Shown here: positions 28,603 to 37,501 of the stretch, piece after piece
Numbering within the stretch: position 1 is the stretch's first letter
Layout of the letters: each line of letters begins with the position of its first letter
Assembly: GCA_018063245.1 (NCBI GenBank)
Contig: JAGPBS010000010.1
Coordinates: forward strand, 1 to 45,550
Length of the DNA stretch: 45,550 bases
Source of the DNA: Alphaproteobacteria bacterium
GTDB taxonomy: Bacteria; Pseudomonadota; Alphaproteobacteria; JAGPBS01
Reading direction: 5' to 3'
The notes under the pieces: generated by a model
Database searches by the model: none
The model's input: only the letters and a program-made list of their open reading frames with translations
Told to the model about the DNA's origin: nothing
Made by a program: the position numbers and the translations under genes

Positions 28603-29688
28603 TTACCTTAGCTTTAATGTTGAAAGACCAATAAGAGCGAGAATAACAGAAACAATCCAAAAACGAATCACAATTGTTGGCTCAGACCATCCTTTTTTCT
28701 CAAAATGGTGATGGAGAGGTGCCATTTTAAAAACACGTCTTCCCGTTAATTGAAAGGAAGCAACCTGAACCATCACTGAAACCGTCTCTAGAACAAAGAG
28801 TCCTCCGATAATCGCAAGAACAATCTCATGCTTTGTAATCACACTCATTGTTCCCAAAGCACCACCCAATGCCAAAGATCCCGTATCTCCCATAAATATA
28901 GATGCAGGAGGTGCATTAAACCATAAGAAACCAAGACCAGCTCCAATCAAAGCGCCACAAAAGACGGCAAGTTCACCTGTTCCAGGCACATGATGCAAAT
29001 GCAAATAATCAGCAAAGATCAGGTTCCCGACTAAATATGAAATCAATCCAAAACAAGCAACCGATATAATCACAGGCACAACAGCCAACCCATCAAGGCC
29101 ATCTGTTAAATTCACCGCATTGCTACTGCCTATAATGACCAAAACCGCAAAAGGGAAGTAGAAATAGCCCAAATTCAGTAATAGATCTTTGACAAACGGA
29201 AAGGCTAACTCCATCGACAAAGGCTCTTCCGTTGCAAAAACTGTTAAAGAAACAGCTACGGCTGAAATCAAGATTTGGTAAAAGAGCTTCTTTTTCCCAG
29301 AAAGACCTTTTGCATTTTTCTTTGTCAGCTTCAAATAGTCATCCATAAACCCAATAAACCCAAAGCCCATCGTGACCAAAGCAACCACCCAGAAATATAG
29401 GTTTGTCAAATCAATCCACAAAAGGCTCGAGACCATTGTTGAAAAAAGAATCATAAGCCCGCCCATTGTTGGCGTGCCCTTTTTCTGGAAATGACTCTCT
29501 GGTCCATCATCGCGAATCGGCTGACCATCCGTTTGCTTATAACGGAGATATCGAATCAACTTTGGACCGACATAAAAGCATAAAAGCAGTGACGTGACAA
29601 TCGCACCACCCGTCCGAAAAGTAAGATATTTAAATAGCTGAAACAATGAAAATTCATTTGCAAGTGGAAAGAGAAAATTATAAAACAT
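28603..29688 (-). CDS. mraY: Phospho-MurNAc-pentapeptide translocase MraY, 361 aa
   Basis: MraY moves phospho-MurNAc-pentapeptide onto undecaprenyl phosphate, making lipid I in the inner membrane. There are about ten membrane helices. Family motifs are GTPTMGGL near residue 71, the Asp pair in [30 protein letters not shown] and the HHHFEKKGW segment near 320. Length is typical. The start overlaps the murF stop by 11 bp, indicating translational coupling within the dcw operon. Confidence 0.97.
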   Translation of the reverse strand: MFYNFLFPLANEFSLFQLFKYLTFRTGGAIVTSLLLCFYVGPKLIRYLRYKQTDGQPIRDDGPESHFQKKGTPTMGGLMILFSTMVSSLLWIDLTNLYFWVVALVTMGFGFIGFMDDYLKLTKKNAKGLSGKKKLFYQILISAVAVSLTVFATEEPLSMELAFPFVKDLLLNLGYFYFPFAVLVIIGSSNAVNLTDGLDGLAVVPVIISVACFGLISYLVGNLIFADYLHLHHVPGTGELAVFCGALIGAGLGFLWFNAPPASIFMGDTGSLALGGALGTMSVITKHEIVLAIIGGLFVLETVSVMVQVASFQLTGRRVFKMAPLHHHFEKKGWSEPTIVIRFWIVSVILALIGLSTLKLR

Positions 29689-31132
29689 GGTTGGCCGTTA
29701 CTTTCAAAGAAGAGGTTGAAGATTGAGTGCGATCATCTTGATTGTATGTCATTTTTATGAATTGTATAAGCTTTTCACGCAGCAATTTTAATTTCATCCC
29801 GGCTGAAGCTTTAAGTAAGAAAACATCACCTTCATGAATATCATTTTTAACTTGATCCCATAATTCATCAGCTGTTTTAGCATATGCCCCCTTCTGAGAC
29901 ACCGGTAATTCTTCATATAAGCCCTGCATCAATGGACCACAACAATAAATCCGATCAACTTTTGATGTGATTACTTCTCGCAAATCTCGATGCAAATTAG
30001 GCCCTTGATCACCCAATTCAAGCATGTCACCCAAAATGGCAATGCGTCTTTTCCCTGGCAAATGAGAAAAATGCGCCAATGATCCACGCATTGAAACGGG
30101 ACCTGCATTATAACAATCGTCAATGACAGCGATATTCCCTGGCAAATTGATTTCCAACCCTCTGCCTTCAGCTGGCGCAACATGCTCGAGAGCCTTGATT
30201 CCTAGTAAAACATCCAAACTCAATACATCAAGAACAAGAAGAGCGGCAAGACTATTCAGCACCAAATGAGCGCCAGGCATCAAAAAATCATAAACATATT
30301 CTTTGCCCGCCATGCGTACAATCATCTCTGTTTTATCTGGTAGAATATTCGCCTTTTCAAGATAGGCATCTGCAAGATGTGTTGTCCCAAATGTCTTGAC
30401 TTGTAAACCCTTTTCCATCGCCCTTTGGTGCAAAAGAGCAAAATACGAATTGTCGATGTTAAGAATCGCAAAACCGCCCTCTTTCATCCCATGAAAAATT
30501 TCAGCCTTTGCTTCCGCAATACCTGTGACTGACTCAAAAAATTCGAGATGCACTGCCTCAACATTTGTAATAATAGCAACATCAGGCCGCGCTAGGCGAG
30601 AGAGAAAATCAATCTCACCCTTATGATTCATACCCATTTCAAAAATAGCAATCTCTGCATTGCGAGGTAAGCGTGATAAGTTTAACGGAAGACCAATATC
30701 ATTGTTAAAATTACCAATCGACCCATAGGTGAGCGCTTGATCTTTTAAAACTGTCGTGACCAAATTCTTTGTACTTGTTTTACCAACAGATCCTGTGATT
30801 GCAACAACTCTTGCCTTTGTTCTTGCACGCGCAGCTTCTGCCAATTTTTGCAAAGCCTTTAGCGAATCAGCAACCAGAATCGTTCGCTCCTTCAAATGAG
30901 CTGGAATCTTTGAGGCTTCATCAGCAATAAAATATATCGCCCCTTTTTGATTTGCCTCTTCCAGAAAATCATTGGCATTAAAGTTCGGCCCTTTAAGAGC
31001 AATGAATAAATCACCCGCCTTCAAGGCCCTTGTGTCAATCGACACACCCGTGACAACACCTGCATCGATAAGATTTGATGCAAAAACATCATTTAATTCT
31101 GAACAGGTCCATAGACTTGTATTTACACTCAT
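29678..31132 (-). CDS. murF: UDP-MurNAc-tripeptide:D-Ala-D-Ala ligase MurF, 484 aa
   Basis: MurF adds the D-Ala-D-Ala dipeptide that completes the cytoplasmic pentapeptide precursor. The N-terminal domain has [19 protein letters not shown], the ATP site is [11 protein letters not shown] (about residue 115), the central domain [10 protein letters not shown] and the C-terminal domain [12 protein letters not shown]. About 20 residues after the catalytic fold form a polar tail ([10 protein letters not shown]). Start overlaps murE by 4 bp (ATGA) and the end overlaps mraY. Confidence 0.97.
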   Translation of the reverse strand: MSVNTSLWTCSELNDVFASNLIDAGVVTGVSIDTRALKAGDLFIALKGPNFNANDFLEEANQKGAIYFIADEASKIPAHLKERTILVADSLKALQKLAEAARARTKARVVAITGSVGKTSTKNLVTTVLKDQALTYGSIGNFNNDIGLPLNLSRLPRNAEIAIFEMGMNHKGEIDFLSRLARPDVAIITNVEAVHLEFFESVTGIAEAKAEIFHGMKEGGFAILNIDNSYFALLHQRAMEKGLQVKTFGTTHLADAYLEKANILPDKTEMIVRMAGKEYVYDFLMPGAHLVLNSLAALLVLDVLSLDVLLGIKALEHVAPAEGRGLEINLPGNIAVIDDCYNAGPVSMRGSLAHFSHLPGKRRIAILGDMLELGDQGPNLHRDLREVITSKVDRIYCCGPLMQGLYEELPVSQKGAYAKTADELWDQVKNDIHEGDVFLLKASAGMKLKLLREKLIQFIKMTYNQDDRTQSSTSSLKVTANHVL

Positions 31133-32622
31133 TTTCTTACACCTATTGCCTCAAGGGTTTCATGAAGAGATGACACAATGTCTTTGGCAACAATCTTATC
31201 ATCAAAAGGTAAAATTTCACCCTTGATAAGCTGACCTTGCTCATGACCTTTGCCTGCTATAATTAAAGTATCGCCAAGATGCAATTGCTTAATCCCATAT
31301 TCAATTGCTGACCTGCGATCCCCGATCTCAATGCCTTTCGGACAATAATCCAGAATCATGCGCCTGATCATAGCCGGATCTTCTGACCTGGGATTGTCAT
31401 CCGTTACAATCGCTATGTCTGCATATCGCTCAGCAGCCTTGCCCATCTCGATACGCCTATTTGGATCGCGATCGCCACCTGATCCAAAAACAACATAGAG
31501 TTTTCCAGTCGTAAAACTTTTTGCCTCTTTTAAAATTTCTACCAAAGCATCACCTGCATGAGCGTAATCTACAATAATGCGCGCACCATTGTGAGACTGA
31601 ATCGGCTCCATCCGCCCTGGCACAGCCTCAATTTGCGGTACAACAGCGAGCACCTCGTCCAGCGAATAGGCCGAGGCCATACAGATCCCAATTGCTGCCA
31701 TCAGGTTATAGGCCTGAAAATCACCAAAGCAAGGCAACAAAACAGACTTTGTTTCACCCTTAAAACGAAAGTCAACCAATAGACCCATTTGGTCTGGAGT
31801 GAGCTTCATGATTTGCAAATCAGCTCCGTGTCCACCATAGGTTTGGACCTGAACAGCTTGCTCTTCACACAGCTGAACAAGCGATGCCGCTCTTGCATCA
31901 TCTTGATTGATCAGGCTCATTTTTAAAGTCTCTCTAAAATCAGTAAAGAGCCTTTGTTTTGCTGCAAAATAATCATCCATATCCCGGTGATAATCAAGAT
32001 GATCTGGCGTCAAATTCGTGTAAGCAGCATAAGATACACGAGCGCCATGTAATCGATACTGATCAAGGCCATGCGATGATGCCTCAATCGCCATGTGATC
32101 AACACCCGCCTCTTTTGCCTGTCGCAGCACATCATGCAGCGTAATGGCATCAGGCGTTGTTAATTTCCCTGGAATAACCAGAGCCTTTGAATAAAAGCCA
32201 AGCGTACCCAAAAAGGCAGAAGGCAGACCCAGCTTTTCCCATATTTGATAGCAAAACCAAGCTGTTGACGTTTTGCCATTGGTTCCTGTCACTGCAGCAA
32301 TATGCAGTGGTTGCAGCTCATAAAATCGCGCGGCCATTTGCGATAAATCATAGCGCGGATTCTTTGAGCGAATCACAATCTTTTCAATCTCAGCATTGGG
32401 TGCTTCATAGCCGTCATGAACCAAAATGATAGATGCACCAGCTTTCAATGCTGACTCACAAAATTGTGTCCCATCTTGCTCTGAGCCCTTCAGAGCAAAA
32501 AAGAGACTCCCGGGCGCTACTTTACGAGAATCAAGACAAAGGGACTTTATGTCAAGCGCTAAGAGGTTTTTAGCCGCTGCTTGATCTGTCAAGTCCAATA
32601 GTAATAAGTCTTTTAATTTCAT
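31129..32622 (-). CDS. murE: UDP-MurNAc-dipeptide ligase MurE, meso-DAP type, 497 aa
   Basis: MurE adds the third residue of the stem peptide. The ATP site is TGTNGKTST at residues 112-120, and a SSHGLDQYR segment follows. At 409-412 it carries DNPR, the motif by which MurE selects meso-diaminopimelate rather than lysine, so the cell wall should be of the Gram-negative A1-gamma type. A 56 bp gap separates it from ftsI, and its stop overlaps the murF start. Confidence 0.97.
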   Translation of the reverse strand: MKLKDLLLLDLTDQAAAKNLLALDIKSLCLDSRKVAPGSLFFALKGSEQDGTQFCESALKAGASIILVHDGYEAPNAEIEKIVIRSKNPRYDLSQMAARFYELQPLHIAAVTGTNGKTSTAWFCYQIWEKLGLPSAFLGTLGFYSKALVIPGKLTTPDAITLHDVLRQAKEAGVDHMAIEASSHGLDQYRLHGARVSYAAYTNLTPDHLDYHRDMDDYFAAKQRLFTDFRETLKMSLINQDDARAASLVQLCEEQAVQVQTYGGHGADLQIMKLTPDQMGLLVDFRFKGETKSVLLPCFGDFQAYNLMAAIGICMASAYSLDEVLAVVPQIEAVPGRMEPIQSHNGARIIVDYAHAGDALVEILKEAKSFTTGKLYVVFGSGGDRDPNRRIEMGKAAERYADIAIVTDDNPRSEDPAMIRRMILDYCPKGIEIGDRRSAIEYGIKQLHLGDTLIIAGKGHEQGQLIKGEILPFDDKIVAKDIVSSLHETLEAIGVRK

Positions 32623-32678
32623 CCTCTCGCCCCAATACCTTCATTATATCGAAAAAATACCACCTTTGGTGAAAAAAT

Positions 32679-34418
32679 TTATTTTTTTGTTGGCATATTT
32701 TGCTGATACAGGACTTTGATCACTTTATTATCGTCAATTTGAGGCACAGTTTGCGGCGTTAAATCAAGGATTGGGCCAATTTTTTCAATGATCTTTTTAG
32801 CTGTTGGCGCAGCTACCCAACCACCGGTCGCAAAGCCATAAGTTTCCTTTTTCCCTTTTGGCGCATCAACCATGACCATAATCACATATTTTGGATCTTG
32901 AATCGGGAAAGCACCAATAAAGGAGGATACACGCTCGTCTTGCTTATATGATTTGCCGCCTGCTTTCAAAGCCGTCCCCGTTTTTCCGCCAACTGGGTAG
33001 CCCTTAACAGCAGCTGCTTTTGATGTTCCAAGATCAACAGATAGGCGCATAATATGGCGCATCATGTGCGATGTCTTTGTTGACATAACTTGTTCTCTAT
33101 CCTCAGCTGCCAATTCATCATCTGATTTTTTTAAAATCGTTGGCTTGACTTTATAACCGCCATTCACAACTGTACTCACAGCTGTAATATGCTGCATTGG
33201 GGTTACTGCAATACCATATCCATAAGCAATGGTTGCACCATTGATTTCACGCCATGAGGATGGAATGAGCGGATGCGCATTTTCGAGCAATTCAATTGGA
33301 GATTGTTCAAGATAACCGAGCTTTTTAAAGTAGGATTTCTGTGTTTCAACACCCATTTTTTGACTAATCAAAACTGATCCGATGTTTGATGAGTACATAT
33401 AAATCTCAGGCACATTCATCACGCGCGCTTTTGGGTAAAAGTCCTTAATGGTAAAACGGCCCATTTTAAGTGGCGCTCTTGCATCAAACTGATCTTCGAT
33501 CTTCACTTTTCCTGATTCTAAAGCAATGGCCGTATTGATGATTTTGAAAGTTGATCCATGCTCATAGTCACCTTGCGTAATACGGTTAAAGAGTCGATCT
33601 TCTTCACCTTTTCTCGCAGGCGTATGTGGATTGAAATCTGGTAGAGAAACCATAGAAAGCACTTCACCCGTATCTGAATCCATAATGGCTGCCATGCCGC
33701 CAATCGCATCGAACTGCGCAATAGTATCTTCCAATTCTTGATGAACAATATTTTGCAATCTCACATCAACGGATAACTGTATCGGCTTATCACCCTCATC
33801 GATCAAAGGCTCAAAAGCGCGCTCTGCACCCAAAAGTCCATGCCCATCCACATCCGTAAATCCAACAAGATGCGCCAATGTTTTACCGAATGGATAGAGC
33901 CTTTTTTGTTCAAGCTTAAAGTCGAGTCCCGGAAGGCCAAGCTTATGGAGCCTATAGTGCTCTTCAGGTGTAATATTACGCTTTAACCAGAAGAATCTCT
34001 TTTCGCTCTTCAAATTTTGAGTCAATGATTCCTTTGGCACATCAGGCAAAATATAATGAATTTTTTCAGCAGCTTGATCAGCATCTAAGATGAATTTTGG
34101 ATCAATATAAGCAGAGGCTGTTTCAATACTCGTTGCCAGAATATGTCCATTTCTGTCGAGAATATTGCTCTTCATTGTCAATTGTTCGGCCTGTTCAGGC
34201 TCATGGTAATCCAAAAACTTAGGACTTGTGAAGGCCATTGTTTGGAAAAGCCGAATGGTGATGAACATAAAAAAGAGCGTAAAGCAAGTGCCGAGAAACA
34301 TAAGACGGCCCTTGTATTTTTTATTCTCACGATAGAATGATGGCGCCTCTTGTGGGACCTTTTGAGCTGGCCCTGAACGCACTGTCATCCGATTGATCTT
34401 GATCTGATTTCTTTTCAT
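32679..34418 (-). CDS. ftsI: Septal transpeptidase FtsI (PBP3), 579 aa
   Basis: FtsI cross-links septal peptidoglycan with FtsW. A cytoplasmic N-terminus is followed by one membrane helix (about residues 37-58), a pedestal domain beginning at NILDRNGHILATS, and the transpeptidase domain with STFK (289-292, nucleophile Ser289), SSN (343-345) and KTG (479-481). There is no PASTA domain. It overlaps the ftsL stop by 4 bp. All catalytic residues of a class B PBP are in place. Confidence 0.96.
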   Translation of the reverse strand: MKRNQIKINRMTVRSGPAQKVPQEAPSFYRENKKYKGRLMFLGTCFTLFFMFITIRLFQTMAFTSPKFLDYHEPEQAEQLTMKSNILDRNGHILATSIETASAYIDPKFILDADQAAEKIHYILPDVPKESLTQNLKSEKRFFWLKRNITPEEHYRLHKLGLPGLDFKLEQKRLYPFGKTLAHLVGFTDVDGHGLLGAERAFEPLIDEGDKPIQLSVDVRLQNIVHQELEDTIAQFDAIGGMAAIMDSDTGEVLSMVSLPDFNPHTPARKGEEDRLFNRITQGDYEHGSTFKIINTAIALESGKVKIEDQFDARAPLKMGRFTIKDFYPKARVMNVPEIYMYSSNIGSVLISQKMGVETQKSYFKKLGYLEQSPIELLENAHPLIPSSWREINGATIAYGYGIAVTPMQHITAVSTVVNGGYKVKPTILKKSDDELAAEDREQVMSTKTSHMMRHIMRLSVDLGTSKAAAVKGYPVGGKTGTALKAGGKSYKQDERVSSFIGAFPIQDPKYVIMVMVDAPKGKKETYGFATGGWVAAPTAKKIIEKIGPILDLTPQTVPQIDDNKVIKVLYQQNMPTKK

Positions 34419-34744
34419 TGAGATGCCCCTTCTGATGCAGAAGCCAAAGGAATCTCAATGCTTGAAGAAGCCGACTTCAACGGGATATCATTCAAAGACT
34501 TAATCTGTGTATTCATTGTTGGTTTCATTTGTAAAAATTTTTCTGTCAAAGCTTTCAGACGCTCAGGATCATTCAGATGCATCCACTCAGCTTGCAATAA
34601 GCGATAGGTTTCTTTTTCTGCCTTAATGGCCTTTTGTAACTGAACTTTTGTTTGCTCAAGCTCATGAACCTTATAACTTGTCTGGAACAAAAAGCTCGCA
34701 AGACCAACCCCTAGAATGACAAATAAAAAGAAAAGCCGTACCAT
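34415..34744 (-). CDS. ftsL: Cell division protein FtsL-like, 109 aa
   Basis: FtsL bridges early and late divisome parts with FtsB and FtsQ. The sequence shows a short N-terminus, one membrane helix (about residues 3-20), a coiled-coil region (about 28-60) and the alphaproteobacterial pattern AEWMHLNDPERLKALTEK, then a polar Ser/Ala-rich tail. FtsL is poorly conserved, and the call rests on topology plus position between rsmH and ftsI. Start overlaps the rsmH stop by one base and the stop overlaps ftsI. Confidence 0.88.
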   Translation of the reverse strand: MVRLFFLFVILGVGLASFLFQTSYKVHELEQTKVQLQKAIKAEKETYRLLQAEWMHLNDPERLKALTEKFLQMKPTMNTQIKSLNDIPLKSASSSIEIPLASASEGASQ

Positions 34745-35769
34745 TATGCAGCCTCCCTCATATGAACCATCTCAGCTGCCCGCAATTTGGCTGAGCGAGC
34801 GCGTGGATTCACTAACAATTCACCCTCACTGGCTTTGATAGCCTTTTTAGTGATCGTGACCAAAGGAAAGGATTTTTGATCATGATGCGCAAAAGGAACA
34901 TGCCGTGACGGATTGGGCATATCGCCACTCTGAACTCTCATAAAATTCTTCACAATGCGATCTTCAAGTGAATGGAACGTCACCACAACAAGACGCCCTG
35001 CCTTTGAGAGCACATTTAAGGATTCATCTAAAACTGTCTCTAATTCATCCAATTCATGATTGACTGCAATTCTAAGCGCTTGAAATGAGCGTGTTGCAGG
35101 GTGAATCTGATCAGGACGCGGCGCACGCCCACGGATGAGAACGGAACAAATCAAATCTGATAATTCAGTTGTCGTCTCAAAAGGCTTGATCATGCGACGC
35201 TCAACCATGCGCTTTGCTAAAATGCGAGACTTTTTCTCTTCGCCATATTGATACAAAACATTCGCAAGCTCTTCTTCAGGCAATGAATTCACCAAATCTG
35301 CAGCACTCGGCCCAGATTTTTCCATCCGCATATCAAGGGGCGCTTCTGCCGTAAAGGAAAAACCACGACTCTTATCATCAAGCTGCGGCGATGAAACGCC
35401 AATATCAAGGACAACACCATCTACTTTTGTTTGATCTGCTTGTTTTAAATTACGTAAGCCTTGAGCAATATTTTGCGCCAAGTCTGAAAAACGACCTTCA
35501 ATCATGGTAAAGCGACCTGCATAGGTCGGATCATTTTCCATATCTTGACCACATTTGACAGCATCAGGATCGCGATCAATCGCAATCACTCTGGTACCTT
35601 TCACATCAAGGATAGCTCTGGAATAGCCTCCACGACCAAAGGTCGCATCAACATAAACGCCATCTTGACGCGGGTTTAGATACAATAGCATCTCTTGAAG
35701 GAGGACAGGGATGTGCTCCTGATTCTTATTCTTATTATTGGTCTTATTATTCTTATTTATGTTACTCAT
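34744..35769 (-). CDS. rsmH: 16S rRNA cytosine-1402 N4-methyltransferase RsmH, 341 aa
   Basis: RsmH methylates C1402 of 16S rRNA, in the decoding centre, using S-adenosylmethionine. It shows HIPVLLQEML, the SAM site VDATFGRGGYS, VLDIGVSSPQLD, GFSF-AEAPLDMRM and VVTFHSLEDRIVKNF. The first 17 residues (SNINKNNKTNNKNKNQE) are a low-complexity Asn/Lys stretch encoded by AATAAN repeats and absent from usual homologues, whose sequence begins near HIPVL. The gene overlaps mraZ by 4 bp and ftsL by one. Confidence 0.96.
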   Translation of the reverse strand: MSNINKNNKTNNKNKNQEHIPVLLQEMLLYLNPRQDGVYVDATFGRGGYSRAILDVKGTRVIAIDRDPDAVKCGQDMENDPTYAGRFTMIEGRFSDLAQNIAQGLRNLKQADQTKVDGVVLDIGVSSPQLDDKSRGFSFTAEAPLDMRMEKSGPSAADLVNSLPEEELANVLYQYGEEKKSRILAKRMVERRMIKPFETTTELSDLICSVLIRGRAPRPDQIHPATRSFQALRIAVNHELDELETVLDESLNVLSKAGRLVVVTFHSLEDRIVKNFMRVQSGDMPNPSRHVPFAHHDQKSFPLVTITKKAIKASEGELLVNPRARSAKLRAAEMVHMREAA

Positions 35770-36251
35770 CCCTGACCACCTTTCCCCGATCCATTCGAGA
35801 AAGATGGAATTTGGCTAAGTCGCAAGCCACGTTTTTTCGCCTGCTCTCTTGCCATATCTTGGTATTCTTTCAGACGCGCCGGTTCCCAAATTTGGAAAGT
35901 GTTCGAGCGCCCTACAAAGGCAACCTGTTCTGCAATTCCTGCAAATTCAATCATTTCAGCTGGCAGAATAATCCGACCCTCTGTATCAAAAGACAATTGA
36001 ACGGATCCACCAAAAATTGTTGTTGCAATCAGGTCTTTTTCTTCTGGATCAATATCAAGCTTATCCAGATTCTCACTCAAAGTTTGCATATGAGATAAAG
36101 TGCAAGCTTCTAGCGCTTCATGATGAAGAGACCGAAAAACAATAACCCCTTGGAAATCGTTTGCTGGCAAGGCTGATCGAAAGGAGGCCGGTACAGAGAC
36201 ACGCCCCTTCTTATCAATCTTATTGTTATATGTTGAGAGAAATAAAGTCAT
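35766..36251 (-). CDS. mraZ: Transcriptional regulator MraZ, 161 aa
   Basis: MraZ is the first gene of most dcw clusters and regulates its own operon by binding short direct repeats upstream. Two SpoVT-AbrB domains are visible: NKIDKKGRVSVPASFR near residue 9 and SFDTEGRIILPAEMI near 80. The reading frame is open to 36302, but the ATG at 36251 (MTLFLSTYNN) matches the family start and has AGGGA nearby. Upstream lies an array of ATGG repeats at 10-11 bp spacing that fits the known MraZ-box layout. Confidence 0.95.
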   Translation of the reverse strand: MTLFLSTYNNKIDKKGRVSVPASFRSALPANDFQGVIVFRSLHHEALEACTLSHMQTLSENLDKLDIDPEEKDLIATTIFGGSVQLSFDTEGRIILPAEMIEFAGIAEQVAFVGRSNTFQIWEPARLKEYQDMAREQAKKRGLRLSQIPSFSNGSGKGGQG

Positions 36252-36303
36252 TTCCCTGCCTTCCCATCTATTTGTCCTTTTTAGCGCCACGAAATTGATC
36301 AAT

Positions 36304-36368
36304 TTGGAATTTTATGGTTATTTATGGGATATCATGGTTTCTTATGGACTGTCAATGGAATTTTATGA
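36304..36368. promoter_or_regulatory. MraZ-box-like operator array upstream of mraZ
   Basis: On the plus strand ATGG occurs at 36314, 36324, 36334 and 36344, exactly 10 bp apart, and again at 36355. Degenerate members flank the series: TTGG at 36304 and ATGA at 36365, again with 10 bp steps. This puts five good sites and two weak ones on one face of the helix, 50 to 115 bp upstream of the mraZ start. Known MraZ operators are direct repeats with a TGGG-type core at 10 bp period; here only the second repeat is a full TGGG. Binding by MraZ and negative autoregulation are inferred. Confidence 0.7.
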
Positions 36369-36434
36369 TCATTTTGAGTTTTTTCACTCAAGCGACTCTA
36401 AATGCAACAGGTGTCATTATTTTCATCCCTGCGA

Positions 36435-36483
36435 CCTGTCCATCCGAAGCCACAATCGCCTCGAAGCGTAGCGAAGACGGATG
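36435..36483. repeat. Element T, longer relative T3
   Basis: This opens CCTGTCCATCCGAAG like the other T elements, followed by CCTCGAAGCGTAGCGAAG and ending in CGGATGG, which pairs with CCATCCG near the start. It lies in the 658 bp gene-free stretch between mraZ and gcrA, which holds in order the MraZ array, this element, a 21 bp tandem array, a terminator and an inverted repeat with T2. No coding sequence is supported in the stretch. Confidence 0.55.
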
Positions 36484-36564
36484 GTGTAGGGGGAAGGCAG
36501 GGATCCATGGACACCTCCGCGGGTGTGACAAAGTGGAGTGCAGTCTTGCAGAATTCAACATCAG

Positions 36565-36648
36565 TCATCCCGAACTGACCGTATGCTACCCTGAACTGAC
36601 CGTATGCTACCCTGAACTGACCGTATGTCACCCTGAACTTGTTTCAGG
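36565..36648. repeat. Tandem array of four 21 bp units
   Basis: Units start at 36565, 36586, 36607 and 36628. The second and third are identical (CTACCCTGAACTGACC plus GTATG); the first has TCATCCCG at its start, and the last turns after CCCTGAACT into TGTTTCAGG, forming the hairpin CCCTGAA/TTCAGGG. There are no unique spacers, so this is not CRISPR. The last unit resembles a widespread CCTGAACTTGTTTCAGG repeat, which may be the parent of the array. Confidence 0.85.
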
Positions 36649-36718
36649 GTCTCATCATCATTGCAGTAGATGCTGAAATAAATTCAGAATAACAAGAAAA
36701 GGCTGAGCGCCAACAAAC

Positions 36719-36748
36719 AAAAAAGACGCTCAAAAGAGCGTCTTTTTT
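36719..36748. terminator. Bidirectional Rho-independent terminator
   Basis: A 13 bp perfect stem (AAAAAAGACGCTC with GAGCGTCTTTTTT) encloses the loop AAAA; the A and T runs of the stem give a U-tract in both directions. It lies about 160 bp beyond the gcrA stop and probably ends that transcript, preventing read-through toward mraZ. Confidence 0.8.
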
Positions 36749-36775
36749 AAATTCAGAAATAGACTTTGGCATTAC

Positions 36776-36908
36776 ACCAAACACCAGATAAAATTATACT
36801 ATGAACGAGGAGTGCAGTGTAGTTCACCTACATAAACGACGAGTGACCTGTCCACCGAAGCACACAGTGCGTAGGAGGAAGCAGTAGAATTTTAAAATGG
36901 TGTTTGGT
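36776..36908. repeat. Long-spaced inverted repeat just after gcrA
   Basis: ACCAAACACCA at 36776-36786 pairs perfectly with TGGTGTTTGGT at 36898-36908, one base beyond the gcrA stop. Just inside, AT-rich flanks (AAAATTAT and GAATTTTAAAA) are partly complementary. The 111 bp interior includes T2 and two similar pieces, ACGAGGAGTG and ACGACGAGTG. It may be a decayed mobile repeat or part of the gcrA 3' UTR. Confidence 0.5.
36847..36879. repeat. Short element T, copy T2
   Basis: The 33 bp begin CCTGTCCACCGAAGCAC, carry GCAC-ACA-GTGC and end GTAGGAGGA. It matches T1 with only a few changes, one of them in the mini-hairpin loop. Confidence 0.75.
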
Positions 36909-36909
36909 A

Positions 36910-37278
36910 TTAAGCATTGACCAATCTTAGATCGTCCACCATACGGCGTTTTGAGATTGGTTGATAGGCCTTTGCTGCATGTTCTGGGCAGTAGGGCAAT
37001 TTCTCATGCGCCGGATGACCACAGAAATGAAACTCACAATCGCGCGGATCGCCAATCGGCCATTTACATTTTTTATCAGCAATACTAATGATGGTTGAAA
37101 CCGGAGATGAAATACGTCTGACTTCTTTTTTCGCCCTGATGGAAAGACCAAGACGATGCGCCTTACCTATCACTGCATTTCGTGAGACCTCTCCGATTGC
37201 TTCTGCAATCTCACTTGCGCTCATGCCCTTGCCCCAAAGTTCTTTTAGTTTTTCAACACGTTCATCAGTCCAGCTCAT
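36910..37278 (-). CDS. gcrA: Cell-cycle regulator GcrA, 122 aa
   Basis: GcrA is an alphaproteobacterial regulator that binds sigma-70 RNA polymerase and activates promoters, preferring those with GANTC sites methylated by CcrM. The N-terminal helix-turn-helix MSWTDERVEKLKELWGKG is diagnostic, followed by SRNAVIGKAHRLGLSIRAK. The C-terminal polymerase-binding part is rich in Cys and His (KCKWPIGDPRDC, HFCGHPAHEKLPYCPEH). Compared with Caulobacter GcrA the linker is short. GGGGG lies six bases before the ATG, and a GANTC site (37280-37284) overlaps this ribosome-binding region. The 223 bp upstream gap is very AT-rich and presumably holds its promoter, which could not be placed with confidence. 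Confidence 0.95.
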   Translation of the reverse strand: MSWTDERVEKLKELWGKGMSASEIAEAIGEVSRNAVIGKAHRLGLSIRAKKEVRRISSPVSTIISIADKKCKWPIGDPRDCEFHFCGHPAHEKLPYCPEHAAKAYQPISKRRMVDDLRLVNA

Positions 37279-37501
37279 TGAGTCCCCCTTTTTTGTTTTA
37301 ATTGTAAAGATTTAGACTTAAAAAAAAGTAAACGTATTAACCGAAATCCAACTCATTCACACAAGATTTGGTCAAGAATAAAAAAACAATACAACATCTA
37401 GATATAAAATAAAAGCATAAAATAAAAAAATTAATAAATACAGTTAACTAGTATTAATAGAATTTTGACACTGAAAAAGTATTTGAGCTTCTTTTTATCC
37501 C

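Noticed and set aside
36565-36648. Possible CRISPR array
   Set aside because: Units are directly abutting with no unique spacers and no cas genes are nearby.
36314-36676. Plus-strand open frame of 120 aa upstream of mraZ
   Set aside because: It runs through the ATGG operator array and the 21 bp tandem repeats, its protein is a translation of repeats, and it has no ribosome-binding site.
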